NCBI RefSeq assembly: GCF_046507575.1
Contig: NZ_JBKFEY010000006.1
Coordinates: forward strand, 97,291 to 161,290
Length of the DNA stretch: 64,000 bases
Origin: Pontitalea aquivivens
GTDB taxonomy: Bacteria > Pseudomonadota > Alphaproteobacteria > Rhodobacterales > Rhodobacteraceae
Reading direction: 5' to 3'
Below, piece after piece: positions 1 to 8,353 of the stretch (position 1 is its first letter; each line of letters begins with the position of its first letter). A program made the position numbers and the translations under genes. The notes under the pieces were generated by a model. It was not told the origin of the DNA, made no database searches, and saw nothing but the letters and a program-made list of their open reading frames with translations.

Positions 1-642
1 TTGCGCCAGCGCGGCCCGATTTTCGAAATTCGCTATAACGGGATCGAGCTGATGTCGAATCTCAATCACCAGTCCGAGGACCAACTGGCCTTGCGCAGCC
101 TGCGCCGGATAGACTTTCGTGCCCGCAAGATCCTGATTGGGGGGCTGGGCCTTGGCTTCACCCTGCGCGCGGTGCTCAATCTTGCGGCCGTGGATGCCTG
201 CGTCACCGTCTGCGAGCTGATCCCCGAGGTGGCCGCGTGGAACCGTGGTCCGTTGGCGCATCTGGCGGATCACCCGCTGGACGATCCGCGCACCAACCTG
301 CGGATCGAAGATGTGCAGGCGCATCTGGCGCAAAGCGAGGCTGCCTATGACCTGATCCTCCTGGATACCGACAATGGCCCGGATTTTCTGATCCGAACCG
401 AAAACACCGGGCTTTACCAGGACACCGGCCTGGCGATGGTTGCGAATGCCCTGACCGATGGCGGATTGGCGGTCTTCTGGTCGGCCACCGCCTCGCCCGC
501 ATTTGAACGCCGGCTTTCTGCCCATCCCTGGGCGTGGCTGCGCGAGGATATTCCTCTGGTGCCCGGGCGGGTCGACGCCATGCATCACATCTACAGCTGC
601 AGCCGCAACGCGGCCGTGCTGGGGCTCCGCCCCGCTGCCTGA
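1..642 (+). CDS. Spermidine synthase-like methyltransferase, 5' end cut by window
   Basis: This is a class I Rossmann-fold protein of the spermidine synthase superfamily. The first visible residues already lie inside the domain, so the true start is probably a little to the left of the window. Visible motifs are the glycine-rich nucleotide loop GGLGLGFTLRAVL (about residues 47-60), the acidic CELIPEV segment after strand 2, and LILLDTDNGPD (about 118-128), where the active-site Asp sits in aminopropyltransferases. Short bacterial members of this kind are often annotated as spermidine synthase, although few have been tested, so polyamine synthesis is only one option. It converges on the nitroreductase fusion gene, with a strong hairpin between them. 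Confidence 0.7.
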   Translation: MRQRGPIFEIRYNGIELMSNLNHQSEDQLALRSLRRIDFRARKILIGGLGLGFTLRAVLNLAAVDACVTVCELIPEVAAWNRGPLAHLADHPLDDPRTNLRIEDVQAHLAQSEAAYDLILLDTDNGPDFLIRTENTGLYQDTGLAMVANALTDGGLAVFWSATASPAFERRLSAHPWAWLREDIPLVPGRVDAMHHIYSCSRNAAVLGLRPAA

Positions 643-647
643 AATGG

Positions 648-676
648 GGTCCCGGCACCGCGCGGGTGCCGGGACC
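648..676. terminator. Perfect 12-bp hairpin between convergent genes
   Basis: The arms GGTCCCGGCACC and GGTGCCGGGACC surround a 5-nt GCGCG loop. It starts six bases after the stop of the methyltransferase-like gene and lies downstream of the convergent nitroreductase fusion. No T-run follows on either strand, so it may be a hairpin that stabilises RNA 3' ends rather than a classical intrinsic terminator. Confidence 0.6.
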
Positions 677-756
677 TGCCCGGCGGCCGCCCTCGCGCGC
701 AGTGTTCACCGCCCGCGGGGCTGTGCAACAGGGGTTCATCACGCTGGAGATTGTCC

Positions 757-2160
757 CTACGCGGGCTGCTGCGGAACTTGTGCGCCGTCGTGGGGCCGGG
801 CGCGCAGCGCGATCAGGCGGCGGCGGGCACGCAGCGGGCCGGTGGCCACGGCGGCATCGCCGCCCGCGTCAAGGCCGATGCCCACCTCGGTCTCAATCGC
901 AAAGCCGGCCTGCGCGACCAGATCGCGCAGATCCCGCGCCGCGATCGGCGTGAACGGGCCCTGCAACGGCACCTGGCCCAGCGATTCCACCCGCCGCCAC
1001 ATCCGCCCATAACGCGAGGTCATGTTGCGCGCGCTGATCACCAGCGCGCCGCCGGGTTTCAGCACGCGGCGCACCTCGGCCAGGACCGCGGCGCGGTCAC
1101 GCAGATGTTCCAGCGATTGCAGGAAAACCACGGCATCCAGACTGGCATCGGCATGGGGCAGGCGCCCGTCGTGCATCAGCACGAAATCGGTGGGCAGGGC
1201 CCCCTGCCCTTCCTGGTTCAGCCGTTCGCGGATGAACCGGATGCTGGGCTCGGCCAGTTCGGCCACGTCCAGATGCACGGATGCGGGCAGATGCGCGCGC
1301 AACGCGGCGGTCGTTGTGCCGCCCCATGGCGCGATTTCCAGCACACGCGCATCGGCGGGCAGATCGGGCAGCAGGCGCAGTTCCTGCGCCGCGGCCTCGC
1401 CCTGACGGCGGGATTGATAGACCCCGGCGGTGGGCGACTTGGCCCAGACCGAATAGCCGCGGAAATCGGTCAGCTGATCCCAGCGCCAGGCATCGGGATT
1501 CCATTCCGCATAGGGATTGCGCGCCTTGCTGATCGCCGCATAGGGATAGCTGTCATCGGGCCGGGCGGGATAGATCGTCTGCGCAGGACGCGCGAATCGC
1601 CCGAAGGACAGGATGCTGTCGGGGTCACGGCGCGGCGCCTTCATCAGCGGCGCACCCGCGACCGGGCGGCCAATGGCCAGCGCGCCAATCAGTTCGAACA
1701 CCGGCGGAATCCCCATCATTTCACGCAGGGGTTGATGATCACCGATCCCCGCATTCCAGATCGTGAACAGCCCGCGCAGATGCGCGCTGATCATCATGTG
1801 ATAGGTCGCTGCCGCCACAGATTGCACGACGGAATGGTTGTCATGCGCCCAGCCCTTTTGAAAACACAGATAGATCAGCGCCGAACAATCCGAGAAATGC
1901 GGGTTGCCGCCCGCGATGTCATTGGCCCGGCGCAGATCCCCGCGGTCGGTCAGGACCACGAAATGCCACATCTGCTGATTGCAGGACGACGGCGCCTGCG
2001 TGCCATCGGCGACGATCTCGCGCAGGATGTCGGCATCGATGGGCGATCCATCGAACACCCGGCAAGACCGGCGATCGGCAATGCGATCCAGTATCTGCGC
2101 TGCCTGAAAAACATTCGTCCGGGGATGATTTTCAGGACTTTGTTCTATTTTCATAATCAT
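757..2160 (-). CDS. Nitroreductase domain fused to a SAM-dependent methyltransferase domain
   Basis: The protein has 467 residues. Residues about 22-185 look like an FMN nitroreductase: RRSCRVFDGSPID at the N terminus, the APSSCNQQMWHFVV segment, and a C-terminal GALAIGRP strand. Residues about 255-440 look like a methyltransferase: VLEIAPWGGTTT (273-284, SAM loop), an acidic DVAEL strand, DAVVFLQSLEHLRD and LKPGGALVISARN. Each half has close to normal domain length and the frame is continuous, so this looks like a genuine fusion rather than a frameshift. The joined order suggests reduction and methylation of one substrate, which cannot be named from sequence. ATG codons at 2160 and 2154 are both possible starts; a GAGGG stands ten bases before the first. 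Confidence 0.75.
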   Translation of the reverse strand: MIMKIEQSPENHPRTNVFQAAQILDRIADRRSCRVFDGSPIDADILREIVADGTQAPSSCNQQMWHFVVLTDRGDLRRANDIAGGNPHFSDCSALIYLCFQKGWAHDNHSVVQSVAAATYHMMISAHLRGLFTIWNAGIGDHQPLREMMGIPPVFELIGALAIGRPVAGAPLMKAPRRDPDSILSFGRFARPAQTIYPARPDDSYPYAAISKARNPYAEWNPDAWRWDQLTDFRGYSVWAKSPTAGVYQSRRQGEAAAQELRLLPDLPADARVLEIAPWGGTTTAALRAHLPASVHLDVAELAEPSIRFIRERLNQEGQGALPTDFVLMHDGRLPHADASLDAVVFLQSLEHLRDRAAVLAEVRRVLKPGGALVISARNMTSRYGRMWRRVESLGQVPLQGPFTPIAARDLRDLVAQAGFAIETEVGIGLDAGGDAAVATGPLRARRRLIALRARPHDGAQVPQQPA

Positions 2161-2256
2161 GTATCTTTTCCCTCTGTGTTACCGGAATAACTACTATGGA
2201 AACTGTTGACAGGGGAAGCCGCTCGTGCAGACTGTTCACAGTTTTCGGAGGGTTCG

Positions 2257-2274
2257 ACCCTGCGAATGCAGGGT
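2257..2274. promoter_or_regulatory. Perfect inverted repeat in the TRAP operon leader
   Basis: ACCCTGC-GAAT-GCAGGGT is a perfect 7-bp inverted repeat with a 4-nt loop, 57 bp upstream of the dctP start. It lies in the 171-bp divergent gap between the nitroreductase fusion and the TRAP operon. It could be a regulator operator or an RNA hairpin in the leader. No regulator gene is adjacent. Confidence 0.4.
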
Positions 2275-2331
2275 GCCGGAACCGGTGCCGACGACAATGA
2301 ACAACACTGTGACCAATTGGGGAACACGACC

Positions 2332-3345
2332 ATGGCTTTCAACAGGGCACTTCTTGGCGGGATCGCAATCGCCGCTTCGGTCTTCGGGTCTGCGCAAGCC
2401 CAGGAATTCCGGCTGAATTTCGGGCATTATCTGAACGATAGCCCCTATCTTGATGTCGAACGCGAATTCGCCAAGGCGATCGAGACCCGTTCCGAGGGCC
2501 GCGTGGCCATCAACATCGTTTATTCCGGCGGTCTGGGCAAAGGCGAGGAACTGCTGTCGCTGGCCGGCCGCGGGGCGATCGACATGGCCGCGATCGTGCC
2601 GGGCTATTACGCCGATCAACTGCCCTTCGCCCGCGCGGTGCAGGTGCCCTTCGTCTTTGATTCGCCCAGCGAAGCGATTGAGATTGCCCAATATTCCTAT
2701 AAGGAAATGCCGGCCTTTGCCGAAGAACTGCAGGCCCAGGGCGTGCGCCGGTTCTTCCACCAGCCGCTGGGCTCGTATTACATGACCGGCAAGACCGATG
2801 ACTGCAAGGCGATCGACGGTCTGGCCAACAAGAAGATCCGCACCTTTGGCGCCGATATTCCCAAAATGATGTCCGCCGTAGGCGCGGTTCCGGTGACGGT
2901 CGGCACGGGCGACCTGTTCGAGGCGCTGGACCGTGGCACGCTGGACTATTCGTTCCTGAACCTTGGCAACATCGAGGCGTTCCGCCTGCATGAAGTCGGC
3001 AAGTTCAGCTGCGGCCCGGCGCTGTCGATGGCCGGCCACCTGGTCGTGATGAGCGAACGCACCTGGCAGCGCCTGCCCGGGGACATCCAGGCGATCATCC
3101 TGGAAGAAGCCGACATCGCCCAGCAGAAATACGTTGAGCTGATCAACACCGCCGAGGCCGCCGCCGGCGAACGCATGGCCGCCGCGGGCCATACGATCAT
3201 TGAGCTCAGCCCCGAAACGGTTGCCGACTGGCAGGCGAAAACCCCGGACCTTCTGCAGGAATGGGCCGATGGCATGGCCGCGCGCGGCCAGGGTGATGCC
3301 GCCGCCGAAGTCGTCGCGAAATGGCGCGAAATGGCGGCCAACTGA
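2332..3345 (+). CDS. dctP: TRAP transporter substrate-binding protein (DctP family)
   Basis: This 337-residue protein is the periplasmic binding component of a TRAP transporter. Starting at ATG 2332 gives a standard Sec signal peptide (MAFNRALLGGIAIAASVFGSAQA, cleavage near residue 23) followed directly by the mature EFRLNFGHYL strand typical of DctP proteins. Family features include YSGGLGKGEELLSLAGRGAIDMA and an internal GTGDLFEALDRGTLDY segment. Upstream in-frame starts would add sequence before the signal peptide and were rejected. It is the first gene of dctP-dctQ-dctM-mmgE/prpD. The ligand is not evident; DctP proteins mostly bind carboxylates or related acids. Confidence 0.9.
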   Translation: MAFNRALLGGIAIAASVFGSAQAQEFRLNFGHYLNDSPYLDVEREFAKAIETRSEGRVAINIVYSGGLGKGEELLSLAGRGAIDMAAIVPGYYADQLPFARAVQVPFVFDSPSEAIEIAQYSYKEMPAFAEELQAQGVRRFFHQPLGSYYMTGKTDDCKAIDGLANKKIRTFGADIPKMMSAVGAVPVTVGTGDLFEALDRGTLDYSFLNLGNIEAFRLHEVGKFSCGPALSMAGHLVVMSERTWQRLPGDIQAIILEEADIAQQKYVELINTAEAAAGERMAAAGHTIIELSPETVADWQAKTPDLLQEWADGMAARGQGDAAAEVVAKWREMAAN

Positions 3346-3422
3346 TCTGGCATGTTGCGGCCGGGCGATCCCCTCGCCCGGCCGGTTCCTTTGACGCGCC
3401 CGACCTTGCCGAAAGACATGCA

Positions 3423-3920
3423 ATGAAAAAGCTGATCGAGAAAACCGCGATCCTGACCGTCGCCCTGGGCAGTATCGGCCTGTTGCTGGCGATGTTCGTG
3501 GGCGTGGGCGATGTAGTCGGAACGCTGTTCAACAAGCCCATCCCCGGCGCGCTGGAACTGACCGAAAGCACGATGGTGCTGATCGTGTTCGGCGGATTGA
3601 CCTTTGCCCAGATCCGGCGCGGCCATATCCGGGTGGAACTGTTCTACCTGCGCGCAGGCCCCAGGGTGCGGTCCACCATGGACATCATCGCCGCGCTGAG
3701 CGGCATCGTCTTTTTCGGCCTGCTGTCCTGGCAGGCGGTGAATGAGGCGATGTACAGCTGGCAGATCAAGGAAGCCTCGTTCGGGCTGACCCGGTTCCCG
3801 CTGTATCCGGCGCGCACGCTTCTGGCCTTCGGATCGATCCTGATGTTGCTGCAACTTGCCGTGGACCTGTGGGAAGACATCCGCGGTTTCGGCAACCCCC
3901 GCCACTTTGAAATCGGCTGA
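3423..3920 (+). CDS. dctQ: TRAP transporter small permease (DctQ family)
   Basis: A 165-residue membrane protein with four predicted transmembrane helices (about residues 10-32, 45-65, 87-108 and 128-150), the normal size and layout for DctQ. The typical GHIRVELF segment after helix 2 is present. ATG 3423 starts directly with a lysine-rich N terminus (MKKLIEK) and helix 1. It lies 77 bp after dctP and 33 bp before dctM, consistent with one transcript. It forms the inner-membrane complex with DctM. Confidence 0.88.
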   Translation: MKKLIEKTAILTVALGSIGLLLAMFVGVGDVVGTLFNKPIPGALELTESTMVLIVFGGLTFAQIRRGHIRVELFYLRAGPRVRSTMDIIAALSGIVFFGLLSWQAVNEAMYSWQIKEASFGLTRFPLYPARTLLAFGSILMLLQLAVDLWEDIRGFGNPRHFEIG

Positions 3921-3953
3921 TGCCGTGTTCTGAACTTATCCGAGGTTTTCCAA

Positions 3954-5264
3954 GTGCTTGACCCGGCCACCGCCGCCCTTTTCGCCATCGCCCTGGTAAC
4001 AATCCTGCTGGTTTCCGGCGCCCATATCAGCGTCGGCATGGGCCTTGGCGGGCTGTTGGGAATGTATCTGACCATCGGCCCGCATGCCGCGATGGCGCAG
4101 CTTGCAACCGTGCCGTTCAGCACCACAAATTCCTTCACGCTGGCGGTGATCCCGCTGTTCATCCTGATGGGGGCGCTGGCGACACAGGCCCGATTGACCA
4201 CAGACCTGTATCAGGCCGCCTATAACTGGATGTCGCGCCTGCCCGGGGGCCTGGCGATGACCACCACCATCGCCTCGGCCGCCTTTGGCGCGGCCTCGGG
4301 GTCAACGATCGTGAACGCCGCTGTCTTCACCAAGATGGCGATGCCGGAAATGACCAAGCTTGGCTATGACAAAAAGCTGAGCGCGGGCTGCATCGCCGCA
4401 TCGGGCACGCTGGCCGCGATGATCCCGCCCAGCGTTCTGATGGTGATCTATGCGATCATCACCGAACAATCCGTGGGCCTGATGCTGGTGGCGGGGTTGA
4501 TCCCGGGCGTCCTGACTGCCTTCATCTTCCTGACCGGCATCTATGTCATGGTCAAACGCCGCCCCGAAATCGCGCCGATGCCGACCGAGATCATTTCGCG
4601 CGAGACCAAGATCAAGTCGCTGAAAAACGTCTGGGGCATCGTGGTGCTGTTCACGCTGGTGATCGGCGGCATCTATGGCGGGTTTTTCGTGCCGACCTAT
4701 GCCGGCGCCGTCGGGGCCTTTGGCGCCTTTCTGATCGTGTTCCTGAAACGCCGCGCCCAGGCCAGCGTGCTGCGCGAAACCTTTCTGGATGCGGTCTATA
4801 CCAGCGCCACGATCTTTGCCGTGGTGATCGGCGGCATGCTGTTTGCCCGCTTCCTGACCTATACGGGGCTGGTGTCGTCGGTGTCGGGCGCGATGATCGC
4901 GCTGGAACTGTCGCCGCTGACCTATCTGCTGGGCTTTGCGCTGCTGTTCCTGGTGCTGGGCATGTTCATCGAGCCGATCGCGATCATGGTGATGACGCTG
5001 CCGGTGATGTTTCCGGTGATGACCTCGGTGGGCTATGACCCGATCTGGCTGGGCGTCATCGTCATCAAGATGGCCGAGATTTCGCTGATCACGCCACCTG
5101 TGGGGCTGAACGTCTATGTGGTGCGCAGTTCGTCCCCCGTTCCGCTGCGGCTGGAACAGGTGTTCGCGGGCGTCGCCCCCTTCATCCTGATGGAGGTGAT
5201 CACGCTGGCGCTGCTGATCATGTTCCCGGCGATCGTGACCTTCCTGCCGAACCTGACGCGCTGA
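3954..5264 (+). CDS. dctM: TRAP transporter large permease (DctM family)
   Basis: A 436-residue polytopic membrane protein of DctM length, the transport-driving subunit that uses the ion gradient. The sequence carries the family's ASAAFGAASGSTIVNAAVF segment, the AASGTLAAMIPPSVLMVIYAI segment and the C-terminal ISLITPPVGLNVYVV motif. It starts at GTG 3954. The next gene, an MmgE/PrpD protein, begins 16 bp after its stop, so the substrate is probably acted on by that protein. Confidence 0.92.
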   Translation: MLDPATAALFAIALVTILLVSGAHISVGMGLGGLLGMYLTIGPHAAMAQLATVPFSTTNSFTLAVIPLFILMGALATQARLTTDLYQAAYNWMSRLPGGLAMTTTIASAAFGAASGSTIVNAAVFTKMAMPEMTKLGYDKKLSAGCIAASGTLAAMIPPSVLMVIYAIITEQSVGLMLVAGLIPGVLTAFIFLTGIYVMVKRRPEIAPMPTEIISRETKIKSLKNVWGIVVLFTLVIGGIYGGFFVPTYAGAVGAFGAFLIVFLKRRAQASVLRETFLDAVYTSATIFAVVIGGMLFARFLTYTGLVSSVSGAMIALELSPLTYLLGFALLFLVLGMFIEPIAIMVMTLPVMFPVMTSVGYDPIWLGVIVIKMAEISLITPPVGLNVYVVRSSSPVPLRLEQVFAGVAPFILMEVITLALLIMFPAIVTFLPNLTR

Positions 5265-5280
5265 CCACCCGGAGAGTGCC

Positions 5281-6660
5281 ATGACCGAAGCCGAAGCCCG
5301 CGCCGCCGTGACGCGCGAATTGCAGGTGCTGACCCGCTGGACCAGCGCCCTGACCTGGGCGGACATCCCCGATGATATCCGCCAACGCGCCGCGCTGATC
5401 CTGGCCGATGATTTCGGCGCGCTGATCGCGGCGCGGGATGAACCCGAACTGATCGCCCTGCGCGCGGGCCTTGCGCGCGCCGCAGGCACCCCCGAGGCGA
5501 CGGTCTTCGATGCCGCCCTGCCCCGGCAGGATCGCTACAGCGCGGCCCTGTCGAATGGCGCGGCCGCCGACTGGTGCGAACTGGATGGCGGCTATCGGCT
5601 GGCGATCTGTCACGCCGGGCTGTATTGCCTGCCCGCGCTGCTGGCCGAGGCCGAGGCCGAACGCCACAGCCTGCAACATCTGCTGCTGTCGCTGATCGTG
5701 GGCTATGAAACCGTGGCGCGGGTGGCGCGGTGCTTTGCCTTCCCCGGCCTTGTGATGCATCCGCATGGCGGGCTGGCCACGGTGGGCGCCGCGGCGGCGA
5801 TCGCGCGGATGCGCGGGCTGGATGCCGAAACCAGCGCCGCCGCCATCTGCACCGGGGCGACGCTGGTTCTGCCCGGGCCGTTTGGCCATGCGGTGGAAGG
5901 CGCGCTGATCCGCAACGTCTGGCCGGGGCTTTGCGCGCAAAACGGCATTCGCGCCGCCGATTGGGCCGCGATTGGCGTGACGGGCGGGCCCGACAGCCTG
6001 TTTGACGTGTTTTCCCGGATCATGGGCGCCACCGCGACGCCCGCGGCGCTTGGCGGCGATCCGGGGCAATCCTGGGCGATGCGGGACGCCTATCACAAGA
6101 TGCACGCCTGCTGCCAATATGCCCATTCCACGGTTGAGGCGGTTCTGGCCGCGCTGCGCGATGCCGGCCCCGTAGCGCCCGATCAGGTCGCCGCGATCGA
6201 CATCGCCACCCATTGGAAGGGCCGCAAGCTGGACAACCCCCAGCCCGCCACGACGCTGGCCGCCAAGTTTTCGATCCAGCATATCGCCGCCGCCACGCTG
6301 GCCTTTGGCCATGCCGGGGCCGCGGCGTTTCATGCCGATACCCTGCGCGACCCCGCCTTGATGCGGCTGCGCGGGTTGGTCGGCATCAGCGCGCATGAAC
6401 CCGAACAGCCCTGGCCCCACGACCGCCCGGCCCGCGCCACGCTGCGCCTGACCGATGGGCGCGAACTGATCGGCGAATGTCTTAGCGCGCCGGGCGGGGC
6501 CGATCTGCCCTATACCCCCGACCAGATCGCGCAAAAGGCGCTTGGCCTTCTGGTGCCACTGCTGCCCGGCGCAAAACGGGTGATTCCGCAGGTTCTGGCG
6601 CTGGATGAGGCGTGTCTTGCACAATCCTGGCCCGAATTGCTGGCGGATTTACGCGGGTAA
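5281..6660 (+). CDS. MmgE/PrpD family protein
   Basis: A 459-residue cytoplasmic protein of the MmgE/PrpD family, which includes 2-methylcitrate dehydratase, iminodisuccinate epimerase and cis-aconitate decarboxylase. Recognisable features are the N-terminal all-helical domain (DDIRQRAALILADDFGALIAARDE), LSNGAAADWCELDGG, HPHGGLATVGAAAA and the KMHACCQYAHSTVEAVL segment near the active site. A GGAG stands before the ATG. Being last in a TRAP operon suggests it acts on the imported acid, but family members differ in chemistry, so I do not assign a substrate. Confidence 0.85.
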   Translation: MTEAEARAAVTRELQVLTRWTSALTWADIPDDIRQRAALILADDFGALIAARDEPELIALRAGLARAAGTPEATVFDAALPRQDRYSAALSNGAAADWCELDGGYRLAICHAGLYCLPALLAEAEAERHSLQHLLLSLIVGYETVARVARCFAFPGLVMHPHGGLATVGAAAAIARMRGLDAETSAAAICTGATLVLPGPFGHAVEGALIRNVWPGLCAQNGIRAADWAAIGVTGGPDSLFDVFSRIMGATATPAALGGDPGQSWAMRDAYHKMHACCQYAHSTVEAVLAALRDAGPVAPDQVAAIDIATHWKGRKLDNPQPATTLAAKFSIQHIAAATLAFGHAGAAAFHADTLRDPALMRLRGLVGISAHEPEQPWPHDRPARATLRLTDGRELIGECLSAPGGADLPYTPDQIAQKALGLLVPLLPGAKRVIPQVLALDEACLAQSWPELLADLRG

Positions 6661-6687
6661 ATCCACAGGTTAGCCGGGGCGCCGCGA

Positions 6688-6707
6688 AAATTGCCAATTG
6701 GCAATTT
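6688..6707. repeat. Palindrome copy 1 framing the rep-par block (candidate parS)
   Basis: The perfect 20-bp palindrome AAATTGCCAATTGGCAATTT occurs here and again at 10538-10557. Copy 1 touches the stop codon of the replication initiator gene. Identity continues one base beyond the palindrome on each side. Site-specific ParB proteins bind palindromes of this size, so both copies are candidate centromere sites; a hairpin ending transcription out of the block is the alternative, but there is no T-run after it. Confidence 0.65.
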
Positions 6708-7738
6708 CAGATCGGATTCGCCTCGGCAAACTTGCGAAAGAACGCCAGGAAGGCCCGGTCCGGGTCATCCGCAGGCGGTTTTCCGGCCGACCAGGCGCGC
6801 CATTCGCCTTCGACAAAATAGATGTCATAGCCCGGGTGGCGCAGACGCGCGGTTTCATAGGTTTCGGTGCGCAGCGCCGCGCCGCGCGCATCCAGCCAGG
6901 CGGGCCGGGGCGCCACATCGGGCCGCGCCCCCTGCCCCGCCAGCTTTTCCTCGCGCCCTTCGGCGCGGACGCGGCGGCCCACCTTGGAAAACTGCAACGC
7001 CCGATCCGCCGCGCCCGAGGCATCGCCATCCTTGCGCCACCAGCGCAATTCCACATGCGTCACCGCGCGCCCCGTCTTGACCGGGTCGATTTCCACCAGA
7101 AAATCCGACAGCGCGTTCACCTCGGCCACGGCGGGGTCGATCGCCCGCAGCTTGAGGTTGGACCAGCTGGTCAGCTTGCCCTTGGGCACGCCCAATACAC
7201 CGCGCAAGGAATCCAGCGTGAACCGTTCCGACGCCTTCCAGCGCAGGTTGCCGCGCTTTTGCACCATTTCATACAGCGTCAGCGCGTATTTTGAGGACAG
7301 GGCAAACATCACCTCGCGCTGCAGGCGGGCAAAGACCTGCGAATTTCGGATGATCTTGCGCAGCCGGGCGGGGATTTCATATTCCAGCATGCCATCGGAT
7401 CGCAACCCTTCCAGGTTGCCGCCCAGCAGCTGCACCCGTTCCACCGCCGGTTCACCGTCCCAGGTCACCGCGACCTTGACGATCGCCGACATCAGCCGTT
7501 CCAGGCTTTCGCCGATGCGGTCGTTGGAATTGTGGCTGCCGCGCAGCGCGGATTTGGCGATGACATGGGTGACCGGCTTGTCGATCGCCTCCCACGCATT
7601 TTCCAGAAGCTGGTTATAGATCCGCCGGTCGGCCAGGGTCAGGGGGGTGACCTCGATCAGGTCGACCAGCTCGCCGGGCTTGATCAGGCTTTCGGCGTTT
7701 GGCTTGGCGTCTATGGTGCGGTATGATTTTTCAGCCAT
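6707..7738 (-). CDS. repB: Plasmid replication initiator, Rep_3/RepB type
   Basis: A 343-residue initiator of the Rep_3 superfamily, with two winged-helix domains. Signature segments are LTLADRRIYNQLLENAWEAI near residue 30, IPARLRKIIRNSQVFARLQ, KYALTLYEMVQKRGNLRW, and LDSLRGVLGVPKGKLTSWSNLKLRAIDPAVAEVNALSDF. It binds iterons to open the origin; five tandem iterons and one or more outlying copies lie just upstream of its start. It is divergent from parA, an order common for RepA/RepB-type plasmids of Rhodobacterales. The 3' end abuts palindrome copy 1. The tail after about residue 240 (rich in R, A and E) is more variable. Confidence 0.88.
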   Translation of the reverse strand: MAEKSYRTIDAKPNAESLIKPGELVDLIEVTPLTLADRRIYNQLLENAWEAIDKPVTHVIAKSALRGSHNSNDRIGESLERLMSAIVKVAVTWDGEPAVERVQLLGGNLEGLRSDGMLEYEIPARLRKIIRNSQVFARLQREVMFALSSKYALTLYEMVQKRGNLRWKASERFTLDSLRGVLGVPKGKLTSWSNLKLRAIDPAVAEVNALSDFLVEIDPVKTGRAVTHVELRWWRKDGDASGAADRALQFSKVGRRVRAEGREEKLAGQGARPDVAPRPAWLDARGAALRTETYETARLRHPGYDIYFVEGEWRAWSAGKPPADDPDRAFLAFFRKFAEANPI

Positions 7739-7810
7739 GCTCAGCCTACCCCGTTCTGCTTACTTTTGTAGTTTTGGCTGTGTAAGATTTCAACCCTTCA
7801 TCGGGGTATC

Positions 7811-7827
7811 CACCCAAAAGGTAAGAG
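7811..7827 (+). repeat. Outlying iteron
   Basis: CACCCAAAAGGTAAGAG matches the iteron consensus CRCCCRNNNNGTAAG but stands about 100 bp on the rep side of the tandem array. Its position near the rep start suggests a role in controlling rep expression. Confidence 0.6.
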
Positions 7828-7912
7828 TTTGCCGAAAGCAGCGTTCGCAGGTGATTCGCAGGGGTTTGGTTTCAAAGGCTTTTTCGCCGTGCTGTTGGAC
7901 CGGATCGGCGCC

Positions 7913-8020
7913 CACCCAAGACGTAAGGTTTCAGACCCACCCGAATCGTAAGGCCAGATCGCCCGATTCGTAAGGGATAGCCGCCCGAAAGGTAAGCCTA
8001 CCCCACCCGGAACGTAAGCG
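7913..8020 (+). repeat. Tandem array of five iterons
   Basis: Five 17-bp direct repeats start at 7913, 7938, 7960, 7982 and 8004. The last four are spaced exactly 22 bp apart and the first is 25 bp from the second. Copies include CACCCGAATCGTAAGGC, CGCCCGATTCGTAAGGG, CGCCCGAAAGGTAAGCC and CACCCGGAACGTAAGCG. The 22-bp period, two helix turns, puts the initiator on one face of the DNA. Confidence 0.88.
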
Positions 8021-8104
8021 CAGTTGCGGAATTTGTATGTGTTTCAAGACATTGGTCAGGATGAACACTGAATCTATAAGAATCTGAACTTCAGGTTTGT
8101 TTTT

Positions 8105-8113
8105 TTATCCACA
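8105..8113 (+). promoter_or_regulatory. Perfect DnaA box
   Basis: TTATCCACA, the consensus DnaA-binding 9-mer, lies 85 bp after the last iteron at the edge of an AT-rich segment that includes a run of T. This is the standard composition of an iteron origin. Confidence 0.75.
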
Positions 8114-8158
8114 GGATTTCGGATTGGTTTACACGGCCCTGGTCGACACCGAATCAAA

Positions 8159-8175
8159 CCCTTACGAATTGGGAT
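8159..8175 (-). repeat. Inverted iteron
   Basis: Read on the minus strand this contains CCCAATTCGTAAGGG, one mismatch from the core CCCGATTCGTAAGGG of the third tandem iteron. Its inverted orientation on the parA side could allow looping or control of the parA promoter. Confidence 0.5.
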
Positions 8176-8353
8176 GGGTTGGGACAGTTTTCACCGCCTG
8201 AAGTCCGGCGATAGGGGGTATTGCCACGGATGTTACGGAATACAGGCCCCCTGCCCCAACTTCCGGTTTTTTCGCGGATAGACCCGCCAAATCCGAACTT
8301 TACCTGACAGGCCGAATGTCGCATGATTCCGCCAGCATCAGAACGGAACATCC

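Larger units (their letters stand above)
7739..8353. other. Origin of replication region between rep and parA
   Basis: This 615-bp gene-free stretch holds the iterons (7811-8020), an AT-richer segment (about 8021-8110), a perfect DnaA box (8105-8113) and an inverted iteron (8159-8175). It must also contain the divergent promoters of rep and parA. A further partial inverted iteron-like element near 7758-7772 would overlap the rep promoter, which suggests autorepression by the initiator. The arrangement of iterons, AT-rich segment and DnaA box is that of an iteron-controlled theta origin. Confidence 0.8.

Noticed and set aside
2206..2211. TTGACA before the TRAP operon as a -35 element
   Set aside because: No acceptable -10 element follows at 16-18 bp.
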